The notes: generated by a model not told the origin, from the sequence alone. A DNA stretch of 64,000 nucleotides from Ralstonia pickettii DTP0602 (GCA_000471925.1 CP006668.1:2542001-2606000); one strand, 5' to 3'; shown: positions 37,023 to 46,760, counted from the stretch's first letter. Numbers and translations: made by a program.

Positions 37023-38411
37023 TCAGTCCGATGTGCGCGCGGCCAGCGCGGATTGCCATGCCTGCACGGCGGCATCCGCAAAGGCCGATGACTGGCCCGC
37101 GTAGTTGGCGGGATCAGCAAGGCGGTCAAGCGTGGCGTCATCGAGCAGGCAGGCATGGGCGGGATTCTCCTGCAGCGTGCGCGCGAGGGCTTCGCGCAGG
37201 CTGGTCCCGTCGGCCACGGCGCGCTGCGAGGCGTTCTCCACCAGATGGTGCGCCTGCAGCCGGCCGATCCTGCCACCGAGTTCCAGCATCGCGGCCTCGC
37301 CGAGGATCAGGCCGTGCGTGAGATCGAGGTTGGCACGCATGCGCGCCGCATCGACCTGCAGCCCTGCCACCACCTCGCCCATCTGGCGCAGCGCGCCCGC
37401 AGCCAGCGAGACGATCTGCGGCAGCGTGTCCCACTCCGCCTGCCAGCCGCCGAGCGCGCGCTCGTGTTCCTGCACCATGCCGGACAGCATCGTTGCCACC
37501 AGCGGCGGCACACGTACCGATGCCGTCAGCACCGCCGCGCAGCCGACCGGATTGCGCTTGTGCGGCATCGTGCTGGAGCCGCCGCGCCCGGGACCGGCGG
37601 GCTCGGCGACTTCCGCCACCTCGGTCTGCATCATCAGCGAGATATCGCGTGCCACCTTGCCGAGCGTGCCGGTCAGCATGCCAAGCGTGGTGGCAACCTC
37701 GACCATGCGGTCGCGATGCGCGTGCCACGGCAGGACGGGTGCGGCGAGATCCAGCTCGCGGGCCAGCGCAGCGGTCACGCCGGCGGCGGCATCGCCGAGG
37801 CTGGCAAGCGTGCCCGCGGCGCCACCGAACTGGAGCGCGCGGGCCTGCGCGCGCGTGGCATCAAGGCGGCCGAGATCGCGGCGCAGCGCGTCGAGCCAGC
37901 CGGCGGCCTTGAGGCCGAAAGTGGCCGGCAGTGCGTGCTGGAGCCAGGTGCGCGCGACCATCGGCGTGGCGCGATGCGCGGTGGCCAGCGCGGCGCAGGC
38001 TGCGCCCAGGCGGACCAAGTCGGTGTCGAGCGCGCGCAGCGCAGCGCCGAGCTGGAGCACCAGCGCGGTATCAATGATGTCCTGGCTGGTGGCGCCCCAG
38101 TGCACGAAGCGCGCGGCTTCGGCATCGCGCGCGGCGACCGCGGCGGTGAGCTGTTTGACGAAGGGAATGGCGAGATTGCCGGCGGCGACCGCTGACTGTG
38201 CGAGCGCATCGAGGTCAATGACGCCGACGTCGCCGCAGACGTCGGAGATGACCGCCGCGGCAGCGGCCGGAATCACGCCGCATGCCGCTTCCGCACGCGC
38301 GAGCGCGGCCTCCACGGCGAGCATGCGTTGCACCGTGCCGGCATCGGAGAAGATGTCCAGCACAGCCGGGCTGCCGAACATGGGGTCGGTGAGACGCGTG
38401 ACTGTTGGCAT
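37023..38411 (-). CDS. pcaB: 3-carboxy-cis,cis-muconate cycloisomerase PcaB
   Basis: A 462-residue fumarase/aspartase-superfamily enzyme that lactonises 3-carboxymuconate. It has DPMFGSPAVLDIFSDAGTVQRMLAVEAALARAEA at the N-terminus, FVHWGATSQDIIDTALVLQ, and the superfamily signature GGSSTMPHKRNPVGCA near residue 270. No strong Shine-Dalgarno precedes the chosen ATG, and a 16-codon upstream extension is possible. It is in order pcaH-G-B-L on the minus strand. Confidence 0.93.
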   Translation of the reverse strand: MPTVTRLTDPMFGSPAVLDIFSDAGTVQRMLAVEAALARAEAACGVIPAAAAAVISDVCGDVGVIDLDALAQSAVAAGNLAIPFVKQLTAAVAARDAEAARFVHWGATSQDIIDTALVLQLGAALRALDTDLVRLGAACAALATAHRATPMVARTWLQHALPATFGLKAAGWLDALRRDLGRLDATRAQARALQFGGAAGTLASLGDAAAGVTAALARELDLAAPVLPWHAHRDRMVEVATTLGMLTGTLGKVARDISLMMQTEVAEVAEPAGPGRGGSSTMPHKRNPVGCAAVLTASVRVPPLVATMLSGMVQEHERALGGWQAEWDTLPQIVSLAAGALRQMGEVVAGLQVDAARMRANLDLTHGLILGEAAMLELGGRIGRLQAHHLVENASQRAVADGTSLREALARTLQENPAHACLLDDATLDRLADPANYAGQSSAFADAAVQAWQSALAARTSD

Positions 38412-38528
38412 GGGGGCGGGCGATGGGTAGCGTGCGTGGCCGTGACGTTTGACGGCCACCTGATTATGCGTCTGTCGCCGCAGCCAGGGCAGATGCCCCG
38501 GCTGCCGGCGTGGCCGGGTGCGCGGCCC

Positions 38529-39098
38529 TCAGATATCGAAGAACACGGTCTCGTCCGGCCCTTGCAGCACGATATTCCAGCGCAGCGTGCCGTTGCCGGC
38601 ATCGCTGGCAACCAGCGTGCTACGCCGCTCGGCCGGCACCAGCGCCAGGACCGGGTCGGCCGCATTGGCCGCGGCCTCCTCCGGGAAATACACCCGCGTG
38701 GCGACATGCTTGACCAGTCCGCGCATGAACACCGACACCATGATGTGCGGCGCCTGTGGCCGGCCGTCCGGACCGGGCACGGTGCCCGGCTTGACGGTGA
38801 CGAAGCGGAACGAGCCGTCGGCCTCGGTCGGCACGCGGCCGAAGCCGGTAAAGCCGGGCACCAGCGGCAGCTCGCGCGCATCGTCAGGGTGGCGGTAGCG
38901 GCCGGCGGGGTTGGCCTGCCAGATCTCGACCATGCCGTCCGGCACGGGCTCGCCGTTGCCGTCGGTCACGCGGCCTTCGATCACGATGCGCTGGCCGGCC
39001 AGTTCCGGCGCGCTGGCGGTCAGGTCGGCGCAGTTCAGGCCGCTCAGGCCGATATGGAGATAAGGGCCGACAGTCTGGGATGCGGTGGCGTAAAGCAT
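38529..39098 (-). CDS. pcaG: Protocatechuate 3,4-dioxygenase alpha subunit PcaG
   Basis: Alpha chain of intradiol ring cleavage of protocatechuate, 189 residues. Typical: TASQTVGPYLHIGL, GRVTDGNGEPVPDGMVEIWQANPAGRY, and PQAPHIMVSVFMRGLVKHVATRVYFPEEAAANAADPVLALV. Alpha subunits lack the full iron ligand set carried by PcaH, and help bind the substrate. It follows pcaH with a 4-base gap. It is separated from pcaB by 117 bp that contains GC-rich short inverted repeats but no clear terminator. Confidence 0.95.
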   Translation of the reverse strand: MLYATASQTVGPYLHIGLSGLNCADLTASAPELAGQRIVIEGRVTDGNGEPVPDGMVEIWQANPAGRYRHPDDARELPLVPGFTGFGRVPTEADGSFRFVTVKPGTVPGPDGRPQAPHIMVSVFMRGLVKHVATRVYFPEEAAANAADPVLALVPAERRSTLVASDAGNGTLRWNIVLQGPDETVFFDI

Positions 39099-39102
39099 GG
39101 TC

Positions 39103-39804
39103 TTACTCCATCGGCGTGGCATCGCGGCCACGCAGCACGATATCGAAACGGTAGCCGAGCGCGTATTCGGGCTGGGTCGTCTCCCAGTCGAGGCTGGCGA
39201 CGAGCCGGTCGCGCGCCTTTTCGTCCGGCACGCAGTTGAAGATCGGATCGAACGGCAACAGCGGATCGCCGGGGAAATACATCTGCGTCACCAGCCGCGT
39301 GGCATAGGCGTTGCCGAACAGCGAGAAGTGGATATGCTGCGGCCGCCAGGCATTGTGGTGGTTGCGCCAGGGATAGGCGCCAGGCTTGATGGTCTTGAAC
39401 TGGTAGCGCCCGCTGGCATCGGTGACGGTGCGGCCCTCGCCCGAGAAATGGGGGTCGAGCGGCGCATCATGCAGGTCGCGCTTGTGCACGTAGCGGCCGG
39501 CCGCGTTGGCCTGCCAGACTTCGATCAGCGCATTCGGCACCGGCCTGCCATTCTCGTCCAGCACCCGGCCGGTGACGAGGATGCGCTCGCCGATGGGCTC
39601 GCCGCCGTTGCCGACGGTGAGGTCGTTATCCCCTTCGCGGACGAACTCGGCGCCGAAGTTGGGCCCGGTCACTTCAGACAGCGACTGCGGCAGCGCAATC
39701 AGCGGCTGGCCCGGCGAGCGCTTCTGCGTGGAGGCATAGGTATCGAAGCGGTATTCGGGCTGGGTGTCCCAGTAGGGACGGCGGTACTGGGCAAGACGGG
39801 TCAT
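39103..39804 (-). CDS. pcaH: Protocatechuate 3,4-dioxygenase beta subunit PcaH
   Basis: Catalytic Fe(III) subunit, 233 residues. Iron ligands are expected in GRYVHKRD (Tyr), in GAYPWRNHHNAWRPQHIHFSLFG (Tyr and two His). EVWQANAAGRY and QMYFPGDPLLPFDPIF are also typical. It is first gene of the pca operon, divergent from the PcaQ-like LysR gene across a 94-bp gap with a strong dyad. Confidence 0.96.
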   Translation of the reverse strand: MTRLAQYRRPYWDTQPEYRFDTYASTQKRSPGQPLIALPQSLSEVTGPNFGAEFVREGDNDLTVGNGGEPIGERILVTGRVLDENGRPVPNALIEVWQANAAGRYVHKRDLHDAPLDPHFSGEGRTVTDASGRYQFKTIKPGAYPWRNHHNAWRPQHIHFSLFGNAYATRLVTQMYFPGDPLLPFDPIFNCVPDEKARDRLVASLDWETTQPEYALGYRFDIVLRGRDATPME

Positions 39805-39833
39805 CGCGCAGTCTCCTTGTCATTGGAATGGTT

Positions 39834-39858
39834 TGACTTTAAACAACACATAAAGTCA
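39834..39858. promoter_or_regulatory. LysR-type operator between pcaH and pcaQ-like gene
   Basis: Perfect dyad TGACTTTA-N9-TAAAGTCA, which contains the T-N11-A form of LysR boxes. It lies in the 94-bp divergent gap, 30 bp from the pcaH start. It is the expected site for the adjacent PcaQ-like activator. Confidence 0.82.
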
Positions 39859-39898
39859 TGTAAATTAAGATTCTTGCGAAATACGATAACTTTTTGGC

Positions 39899-40864
39899 AT
39901 GAAACCCCATCCCGCGCCTATGCCACCGCCCGTACTCGAAATCTTCCGCAATCGCGTGCGGCTCCGGCATCTCTATTGCTTCGTGGCAGTATCCCAGACC
40001 CAGCACCTGGGCCGCGCCGCCGAACGCCTGGGGCTGACGCAGCCGGCCGTCTCCAAGACACTGAGCGAGCTCGAGGAACTGGCCGGCACCCGCCTGCTGG
40101 TCCGGCAGCGGGCCGGCACCGAACTGACCACCGCCGGCACGCGCTTCCTGCGCCACGCCCTGCGCATCCTCGCGGATATCGATGCGGCGGCGGACAGCAT
40201 GGCCGGCGCGGATGCGCTGCCGCAGGAGCGCATCAGGCTGGGTGCACTGCCGAGCGTCGTGCCGGCAGTGCTGACTGACGCCCTGCTGCGTTTCCGCGCC
40301 GCGCATCCCGAGGTCGGCCTTGCCGTGCAGACCGGCATGAACCGCAACCTCATCGACCAGCTCAAGGCGGATGTGCTCGACCTCGTCATTGGCCGGATGG
40401 ATGACCCGGTGGCCATGGAGAGCCTGTGGTTCGAGTCCCTGGGCCCGGACTCGCTGGCGCTGGCGGTTCGCCCCGGGCATCCCCTCGCCGCCGTATCGCG
40501 GCCAACGCTGGTCGACGCGCTGGCGTGGCCGCTGGTCATCCCGGCCGCGGGCTCGATTCCACGCCACAACACGGAAAGCCTGCTCGCCCGGCACGGCCTG
40601 CCCCTGCCGGGCGGCTGCGTGGAAACCGCGGACGCCTATCTCGGACGGCTGCTGGCCCGGCAGAGCGACAGCGTGTGGGCAGCGCCGCTCTCTGCAACCA
40701 GGCGCGCGGTATCCGAGGGGGATCTGGTACTCCTGCCGATCGATACGCAGGGCACCGAGGAGCCGATCGGCCTGCTGCGGCACGGCGACCGCACGCTCAC
40801 GCCGATGGCCGAGGCGCTGGCGAACTGCATTCGCGCCGCGGCCCAGCCTGCTTCCGCTCAGTGA
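39899..40864 (+). CDS. pcaQ: LysR-family regulator of protocatechuate catabolism (PcaQ-like)
   Basis: A 321-residue regulator: helix-turn-helix in LRHLYCFVAVSQTQHLGRAAERLGLTQPAVSKTLSELEELAGT, and C-terminal inducer domain with RIRLGALPSVVPAVLTDALLRFRAAHPEV. N-terminal wording and divergent placement from pcaHG match PcaQ, which in rhizobia activates pca genes with beta-carboxymuconate as inducer. The stop overlaps the convergent transporter gene by seven bases. Confidence 0.88.
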   Translation: MKPHPAPMPPPVLEIFRNRVRLRHLYCFVAVSQTQHLGRAAERLGLTQPAVSKTLSELEELAGTRLLVRQRAGTELTTAGTRFLRHALRILADIDAAADSMAGADALPQERIRLGALPSVVPAVLTDALLRFRAAHPEVGLAVQTGMNRNLIDQLKADVLDLVIGRMDDPVAMESLWFESLGPDSLALAVRPGHPLAAVSRPTLVDALAWPLVIPAAGSIPRHNTESLLARHGLPLPGGCVETADAYLGRLLARQSDSVWAAPLSATRRAVSEGDLVLLPIDTQGTEEPIGLLRHGDRTLTPMAEALANCIRAAAQPASAQ

Positions 40865-42243
40865 CTTGCGATGCTCGCGCCGCCCTTGACCGGGTCGCCG
40901 GCAACCGCCGCGGGGCGGCTGCTGAAATGCTTCACCAGCAGTGCGCCGGCTGCAAGGAATGCCGGCACGGTGAGCAGCGTAAAGATCGTGTCGAAGCCCA
41001 GGTGCAGGCGCAGCAGTTCAGCACCTAGCAGCGCACCGGTGATGCCGCCGAAGCGGCCGATGCCAAGCATCCAGGCGACGCCGGTGGCGCGGCCCTGCGT
41101 CGGGTAAAAGGCCGCGGCCAGGGAAGGCATCGACGACTGGGCGCCGTTCATGGCCGTACCGGCGATGAAGATCAGCACGCCCAGCAGCACCTGGCTGCCG
41201 GTGCCGTGGCCCACTGCGTAGATCAGCACGCCGGTTGCGGCGTACGTGATGGCGATGACCTTGTTCGGATTGAAGCGGTCCATGAACCAGCCGGCCGCGA
41301 TGGTGCCGATGCCGCCGCCGAGCGGGAACAGCGCCGTCAGGAATGACGCGTGCTGGATCGAGAAGCCGGCGTCCTTCATCAGTGTCGGCATCCAGCTCGT
41401 CAGCAGGTAGAAGATGACGAGGCCCATGAAGTAAGTGGACCACAGCATCGCCGAGCCCAGGCGATAGCCGGGAGCCAGCACGGTGCCGATGGCGGATCGG
41501 GTCGCCGGGGCCTGCTCGCTGATGATGAAGCTTTTGGCCTCGGGCAGGTCCGCGCCGGTCACGCGCCGCAGCACCTTGCGGATCTGGTCCGCCGGATACT
41601 TGCGCAGGACCATGTAGCGCACGGACTCCGGCAGCAGCACCACCAGGAACAGCGCGAGCGCAAGTGGCACGATGCCGCCAAGCAGCAGCACACTGTGCCA
41701 GCCGAAGTGCGGAATCACCGCGGCGGCGACAAAGCCGCCAGCCGCGGAACCGAGCGGAAAACCGCAGAACATGGTGTTCACGAGCACGGCACGGCTGCGT
41801 TGCGGCGCGAACTCCGAGGTCAGCGTCACGGCATTGGGCATGGCGGCGCCCAGGCCCAGGCCGGTCAGGAAGCGCCAGACCGTGAGCCAGCCCAGCGTGG
41901 GCGCAAACGCGGTGGCGAGGCTGCAGGCGCCAAAGAAGAAGACCGACAGCACCAGCACCTTCTTGCGGCCGACACGATCGGCCAGCGGACCGGCGAAGAT
42001 CGCACCGAAAGCAAGGCCGAACAGGGCCGCGCTCATGACGGGCCCGAGGGCTGATTTCTCGATCCCCCAGTCCTGCACCAGCGCCGGCGCGATATAGCCC
42101 ATCGCCGCGGTATCGAATCCGTCAACGGCAACGATCAGGAAGCACAGGCCAAGAATGAGCCACTGGTAACCAGTGAATCGCTGGCCGTCGATCAAGGCCT
42201 GGACGTCTGCGACGCCGCCTTTGGTTTGGGTGGGATGTGTCAC
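40858..42243 (-). CDS. pcaK: 4-hydroxybenzoate/protocatechuate MFS transporter (PcaK-like)
   Basis: Aromatic acid:H+ symporter (AAHS family), 461 residues and twelve helices. Helix 1 carries FLIVAVDGFDTAAMGYIAPAL with the AAHS DGxD motif, then GPLADRVGRKKVLVLSVFFFG (loop 2-3 motif) and the loop 8-9 GWFMDRFNPNKV. A GTG start is chosen because GGAG lies six bases upstream; an earlier in-frame ATG gives a non-homologous extension. It is separate from the pca operon and preceded by a tandem operator-like site. Confidence 0.92.
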   Translation of the reverse strand: MTHPTQTKGGVADVQALIDGQRFTGYQWLILGLCFLIVAVDGFDTAAMGYIAPALVQDWGIEKSALGPVMSAALFGLAFGAIFAGPLADRVGRKKVLVLSVFFFGACSLATAFAPTLGWLTVWRFLTGLGLGAAMPNAVTLTSEFAPQRSRAVLVNTMFCGFPLGSAAGGFVAAAVIPHFGWHSVLLLGGIVPLALALFLVVLLPESVRYMVLRKYPADQIRKVLRRVTGADLPEAKSFIISEQAPATRSAIGTVLAPGYRLGSAMLWSTYFMGLVIFYLLTSWMPTLMKDAGFSIQHASFLTALFPLGGGIGTIAAGWFMDRFNPNKVIAITYAATGVLIYAVGHGTGSQVLLGVLIFIAGTAMNGAQSSMPSLAAAFYPTQGRATGVAWMLGIGRFGGITGALLGAELLRLHLGFDTIFTLLTVPAFLAAGALLVKHFSSRPAAVAGDPVKGGASIASH

Positions 42244-42303
42244 TGCTGTCTCCGTTTGCCTGGAAATCGCACTAACCGCCCTCCAGGCAGGACATGCGAT
42301 CAT

Positions 42304-42337
42304 GTTCTAATAGCGAACTAATGTTCCCTAATTGAAC
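42304..42337. promoter_or_regulatory. Tandem GTTC-N7-GAAC operators upstream of the pcaK-like gene
   Basis: Two dyads, GTTC-TAATAGC-GAAC (42304-42318) and GTTC-CCTAATT-GAAC (42323-42337), spaced 19 bp centre to centre, 61 bp and more before the start. The spacing and arms recall IclR-family (PcaR/PcaU/PobR) sites; no IclR gene is in the window. Confidence 0.65.
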
Positions 42338-42725
42338 GAATCTTAGGCAACGGGCATTGCGACTCAAAATTGGCGTAAACCCGGCAGGAAATGGGGCAGT
42401 CCAGCGGCCGTGGGCATGCGGAATTCACCAGGATTCTTGCCCTTTGCGGCCCGGGGTTGGCCATTTTGGCTTCATGGAACGGTGGTTTCTATCAAGAAAG
42501 AGGCTAGTCGCGAAACTTATTCACAGACTACCCCTGCGACAATCCGATCAGATAAGGAAATTTCATGTAAAGAGCGCCAACTCTCAATTTACATTCCGAA
42601 ACCCGCGACCTATAGTCCCTGGCCCCGCTGCGCCGAGCCGATGCAATCCCGCGGCGACGTGCCTGTCCAACGTATCAGGACATGGGGCTACCACAAGGCA
42701 CGGCCGAACCGAATCCCATCCAATC
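42338..42725. other. AT-richer intergenic region
   Basis: Sits between the pcaK promoter and the DUF2905 gene. It contains an inverted repeat ATGTAAA (42565-42571) / TTTACAT (42588-42594). Base composition is lower in GC than the surroundings, suggesting foreign or regulatory DNA. No gene seen. Confidence 0.55.
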
Positions 42726-42926
42726 ATGCAACGCCTGCTTCTCATCCTTGGCTGCCTGCTGATCGCAGCCGCCGCTGCCTGGCCCTGGCTGTCGAAGCTG
42801 CCGCTCGGGCGGCTGCCCGGCGATATCCATATCGTCCGGGACGGGTTCAGCTTCTACTTTCCGATCACGACCTGCATCCTGGTGTCGGTGCTGGTGTCCG
42901 TCGTGATCTGGATCTTCCGGCGCTGA
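42726..42926 (+). CDS. DUF2905 family small membrane protein
   Basis: A 66-residue protein with two hydrophobic helices (LLLILGCLLIAAAAAWPWL and ITTCILVSVLVSVVIWIF) joined by LPLGRLPGDIHIVRDGFSFYFP, the hallmark of DUF2905. Function unknown. The start is chosen at the ATG before the first helix; a frame open 370 bases further upstream shows no protein-like sequence. Confidence 0.85.
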   Translation: MQRLLLILGCLLIAAAAAWPWLSKLPLGRLPGDIHIVRDGFSFYFPITTCILVSVLVSVVIWIFRR

Positions 42927-42940
42927 GCACTGCGAGGTGG

Positions 42941-44890
42941 CTAGGCTTCCGCCTCCGTCCGGAACACCGCCATCGCCCGCTGCATATGCAGCGCCTGCTC
43001 CTGCAGCGACTGCGCGGCGGCGGCGGCCTCTTCCACCAGCGCGGCATTCTGCTGCGTGACCTGGTCCATCTGCGCAATCGCCTGGTTGACCTGGGCGATG
43101 CCGGTGCTCTGCTCGCGCGAGGCGTGGCTGATCTCGTCCATCATCGCGGTGACGCGCGCGATCGCGCTGACGGTGTTCTCCATGGTCGCCGCCGCATCCA
43201 GTGCCAGCGTGTTGCCGGCTGCCACGCGCTCTGCCGACTGCGAGATCAGCGCGCGGATCTCCTTGGCCGAGCTGCCCGCGCGCTGCGCCAGCCCGCGCAC
43301 CTCGGTCGCCACCACGGCAAAGCCGCGTCCGGCCTCGCCGGCGCGCGCGGCTTCCACCGCCGCATTGAGCGCCAGGATATTGGTCTGGAAGGCAATGCTG
43401 TCGATCACCGCGATGATGTCGACGATGCGGCGCGAATCGGCCTCGATCTGCTGCATGGTCTGCTGCATGCGGCCCACCGCCTCGCCACCGGCCAGCGCAA
43501 TGCCCGAGGCTTCGCGCGCCAGTTCGCTGGCCTGCCCGGCGCTGCCGGCGTTCTGCTGCACGGTGGCGGTGAGCTGCTCCATGCTGGCCGCAGTCTGCTC
43601 CAGCGACGAGGCTTGCTCCTCAGTGCGCTGCGACAGGTCGATATTGCCCTGCGCGATATCGCCCGCCGCCGCCAGCACGTTGTGGGCGCCGGCCTTGGTA
43701 TCGCCGATCAGCGCGCGCCAGCTGTCCACCAGCGACAGCAGGTGCCGCTTGACGTCGCTGAACTCGTCGCGCCCGTGCACCGCCATGCGCAGGCCGAGGT
43801 CGCCGGCATTGATGCGCTCGACCATCCCGGCCACCTCGCGCACGTCACTGCGCATGCCGCGGCTGAAGCCGATAAACAGGTAGAACGCGATCGACACCGT
43901 GACCAGCGCAACCCCCGCCAGCAGTGCGAACTGCCGTTTCTGCGCGGCGATGCGCTGCGCAAGCATCGCGCCAGCAATGGCGGAGAACGCCTTGTTGGCC
44001 GCCAGCACGCCGTCGATCGCCGCGCTCGCCTCATCGAAATACGCCTTGGCCTCGATGTCGATGCCGCCCGCGCCCAGCATGCGCACCTTGAGCGTGCGAT
44101 AGAAGTTGTCCATTGCCGCCAGTTTTGCCAGGGCCGCGTCCACCTGAGCCTGGTGGGCGGGCGCGTTGTAGCGCACGCGTGCAAGATCGCGCCGCACCGC
44201 TTCCAGCCCTTCGTGGATCTGCTCGGCCAGTGCGCCAAGATCGGCCTGTTGCGCCGCATCCGCATAACCGCCGCGCGCAATGATGCCGGCGCCGCGACCG
44301 CGCGCCAGCGCGCTCTGCTCGGCCAGCCGGGGCATGGGGCCCGCCAGCAGGCTGATCAGATAGTACGAGGCGGCTTCGCCGTCCAGCGCCAGTTCGGAGC
44401 GGTCGGCCACATCACCGATATACAGTTGCGTCTGCCTGACCAGCGCGCTGTGCCGCGCGAACAGCGGCCCGGCTGTGGTGTTCAGGCCCAGGCCGCGAAT
44501 CTGCTGCCAGTCCTGCTCCAGCTTGCGCGCGCCGTCATCGAGGCCGAAGGCGGGATTCTCCGCGGCCGTGCGGATCAGCTGGGCGAGATTGGCGGCGGCG
44601 TTGTTATCCGCGCCGTCGAAGGTCGGGCGGAAACCCGCATTGCCCGCCAGCACGGCATTGGCGGCGCCGCGACGCACCTGGGTCTCGCGCATGAAATCGA
44701 GCGCGTGCTCGACGATGGCAAGCCCGCGCATCTCGCTGTCGGTGGCTCGGATCGCATGCGCGGAAGCGCTCAGCACGACATACATCGCGCCACACAGCGG
44801 CACCAGGAAGAGCACCGCGATCAGCGTGAGCTTCTGGTTGATATTGAGGCGCGCCATCAGGCGCTCGGCGGGGCGTAGGAAGGGGGTCAT
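42941..44890 (-). CDS. Methyl-accepting chemotaxis protein
   Basis: A 649-residue chemoreceptor: transmembrane helix at about 19-43, a 280-residue periplasmic domain, second helix near 322-342, HAMP ([27 protein letters not shown]), then a signalling domain with the invariant hairpin [35 protein letters not shown]. Methylation helices include [24 protein letters not shown]. It lacks the C-terminal receptor-tail pentapeptide. Ligand unknown. GCCGATAG near 44921 on its strand resembles a sigma-28 -10 element, but no matching -35 was found. Confidence 0.93.
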   Translation of the reverse strand: MTPFLRPAERLMARLNINQKLTLIAVLFLVPLCGAMYVVLSASAHAIRATDSEMRGLAIVEHALDFMRETQVRRGAANAVLAGNAGFRPTFDGADNNAAANLAQLIRTAAENPAFGLDDGARKLEQDWQQIRGLGLNTTAGPLFARHSALVRQTQLYIGDVADRSELALDGEAASYYLISLLAGPMPRLAEQSALARGRGAGIIARGGYADAAQQADLGALAEQIHEGLEAVRRDLARVRYNAPAHQAQVDAALAKLAAMDNFYRTLKVRMLGAGGIDIEAKAYFDEASAAIDGVLAANKAFSAIAGAMLAQRIAAQKRQFALLAGVALVTVSIAFYLFIGFSRGMRSDVREVAGMVERINAGDLGLRMAVHGRDEFSDVKRHLLSLVDSWRALIGDTKAGAHNVLAAAGDIAQGNIDLSQRTEEQASSLEQTAASMEQLTATVQQNAGSAGQASELAREASGIALAGGEAVGRMQQTMQQIEADSRRIVDIIAVIDSIAFQTNILALNAAVEAARAGEAGRGFAVVATEVRGLAQRAGSSAKEIRALISQSAERVAAGNTLALDAAATMENTVSAIARVTAMMDEISHASREQSTGIAQVNQAIAQMDQVTQQNAALVEEAAAAAQSLQEQALHMQRAMAVFRTEAEA

Positions 44891-45065
44891 GGGGCTCGAT
44901 GGAACGGGGTGGTTACCGTCCTATCGGCCGTGTTTTCGGGGGCTGAAGGCCGTTTGGCAAAGACTTTGATGACGCTCAAAGAGGGTGCAGAAAATGCCCC
45001 TGGGTGGGGCGAAATGCACGGCTTGTGGGCGGAAATCCAGCGTTTTCCTCCGCTCCGTGCACGCC

Positions 45066-46226
45066 TCAGTCTGCGCGCGGATGCGCCAGGAAAAACCGCA
45101 GCATCTCCGCGCTGGCGTCGGGCCCCTTCGGATCGGTGTAGCTGCCGCGACCGCTGCCGCCCGACCACGCGTGTCCGGCGCCGTGGATCACCCAGTACTC
45201 GGCGTCGATGCCGGCGGGCGTCGTGATCTTGCTCAGCGAGTAGTCGTGACCCGCGCGCGAGGTCCCGCGCTGCTGGCCCTTGCGCGCCGCGCCTTGCTCG
45301 AATGGCGCCACCAGCCCGCTGCCGTTGGACGGGTGTACGGTCTTGTCGGCATCGCCATGGAACACGATCATCGGCCTGGTGGGCGGTAGCGGCTGCGCGC
45401 TGTTGCCCTTCGACACGCCGATGCCCTTGCCTCCCCGCATGGCGCCCAGCGCGGACGGCAGGTCGTGCGCGCTGCCCGCGGGCAAGCCCGAGTGAATGCC
45501 AGCCGCCGCGAACAGGCCGGGATAGCGCTGGATCAGCACGGCCGCCATCGCGCCGCCGGCGGACAGGCCGGCTACATAGACGCGCCGGGCGTCGATGCCG
45601 TGGGCGGCGATGACCTCGCGGGTCATGCCGGCAATCAACGAGGGCTCGCCGCGGTCGGCTTGCTGGTCGCCGGGCCGGAACCAGTTCCAGCACTTCGTTG
45701 GGTTGGCGTCGGTCGGCTGGATCGGGTACAGCACGGCGAAGCCGAGCCGCTCGGCAAGTTCATTCATGCGGGTGCCGGCGGCGAAGTCGTCGGCGTCCTG
45801 CGTACATCCGTGCAGCATCACGACCAGCGGCATCGGCTCGGCATGCCGGCCGGCCGGGATGTAGAGCTTGTACGCGCGGGTGCCGGCCTGGTTGGCGTAG
45901 GTGCGCTGGGTGAAGTGCCCGGGTTCGGCGCGGGCAGCGGTTTGTGCGGGCTGGGAAGCCGGGGCAGCAGAAGGCGCGCGGGCCGCCGTGCGCTCCAGGC
46001 CCACGCCATCGGGGCCGCGGGTTCGAACCGCAGCCCCGTCATGGGTCAACAGGCGTTCGACCACTTGTGCCGGCATTGGCGCCGCCGGACCGGGCTGCAC
46101 AACCGCGGAAGCGTGCTGGCGCAGTGCCCGCTGGATGACCTCGGTGGCCTCCATCGGGCCTGCCGTCTGCAGCAGCTGCATGGCCTCGTACATCGAAGCG
46201 AGGAACGCGTCATTCATTCTCATCAT
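45066..46226 (-). CDS. PHB depolymerase-family esterase
   Basis: A 386-residue alpha/beta hydrolase of the polyhydroxybutyrate depolymerase family. Nucleophile Ser in YVAGLSAGGAMAAVL (type 1 lipase box), oxyanion-type MPLVVMLHGCTQDADDFAAGTRMN, NWFRPGDQQADRGEPSLIAGM and a C-terminal GAGHAWSGGSGRGSYTDPKGPDAS with the His. There is no signal peptide. The N-terminal 90 residues form a helical region with an Ala/Pro-rich linker. Substrate may be PHB oligomers or other esters. Start is one of three close ATGs. Confidence 0.88.
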   Translation of the reverse strand: MMRMNDAFLASMYEAMQLLQTAGPMEATEVIQRALRQHASAVVQPGPAAPMPAQVVERLLTHDGAAVRTRGPDGVGLERTAARAPSAAPASQPAQTAARAEPGHFTQRTYANQAGTRAYKLYIPAGRHAEPMPLVVMLHGCTQDADDFAAGTRMNELAERLGFAVLYPIQPTDANPTKCWNWFRPGDQQADRGEPSLIAGMTREVIAAHGIDARRVYVAGLSAGGAMAAVLIQRYPGLFAAAGIHSGLPAGSAHDLPSALGAMRGGKGIGVSKGNSAQPLPPTRPMIVFHGDADKTVHPSNGSGLVAPFEQGAARKGQQRGTSRAGHDYSLSKITTPAGIDAEYWVIHGAGHAWSGGSGRGSYTDPKGPDASAEMLRFFLAHPRAD

Positions 46227-46273
46227 TGTTTCCAGGCAACCTGGCGAACCAGGGGCGGCGACATTGCCGCGAA

Positions 46274-46705
46274 CTACCGTATTCGCCCGGCCAGCGCAGC
46301 CTTGACTGCAGCCGGGGCGTGAAAGGCGCCAAGTACCACGACGGACTCGATGGTCGCCAGGGCAAGCTCCGGACTGACATCCGACGCAATGCTCGCCAGG
46401 CCGAGGACATGGATATCGAGTCGTTCATTGGCCGCGCGCGCCGCCTCCAGGTCCTTCTTGGTGAAGTGCTGCAGCCCGAGGACCAGGGCGCGACGGCTCA
46501 CCGTTTCCTGGATAACCACCGCATGCGCGACCAGTTGGTTCCGGATGGCTGTCCGGATCAGATCAGAGCGGTTCGAGTAAAAGCCTTCTTCGACCAGCAG
46601 GTCGATCTGCCCCAGGTCTACCGGGCCGAGGTTGATGGTGATTTTTTCCGTATCACCGGTCTTCGGTTTCGTCAGGGGTGAGGCTTCGGTTTTCTGAGGG
46701 GTCAT
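46274..46705 (-). CDS. Ribbon-helix-helix (CopG-like) transcriptional regulator
   Basis: A 143-residue protein. After a Lys/Thr-rich leader, residues 27-75 form a ribbon-helix-helix: EKITINLGPVDLGQIDLLVEEGFYSNRSDLIRTAIRNQL. A C-terminal 70-residue region (LGLQHFTKKDLEAARAANERLDIHVLGLASIA) likely oligomerises or senses a ligand. The ATG is the one preceding MTPQKTEAS. It is 47 bp before the PHB-depolymerase-like gene on the same strand and faces its own 11-bp iterated operator. Confidence 0.85.
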   Translation of the reverse strand: MTPQKTEASPLTKPKTGDTEKITINLGPVDLGQIDLLVEEGFYSNRSDLIRTAIRNQLVAHAVVIQETVSRRALVLGLQHFTKKDLEAARAANERLDIHVLGLASIASDVSPELALATIESVVVLGAFHAPAAVKAALAGRIR

Positions 46706-46760
46706 GTCTTCATTCAGCGTTGGGCTCAACGATGCAAGCACGCGCATAACCCTCCAATCC

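Noticed and set aside
42410..44878. Open frame of 822 codons on the plus strand
   Set aside because: Antisense to the chemoreceptor gene; composition is a codon shadow and no domain is seen.
44905..44945. Sigma-28 promoter for the chemoreceptor
   Set aside because: GCCGATAG fits the -10 but no TAAA-like -35 lies at the needed distance.
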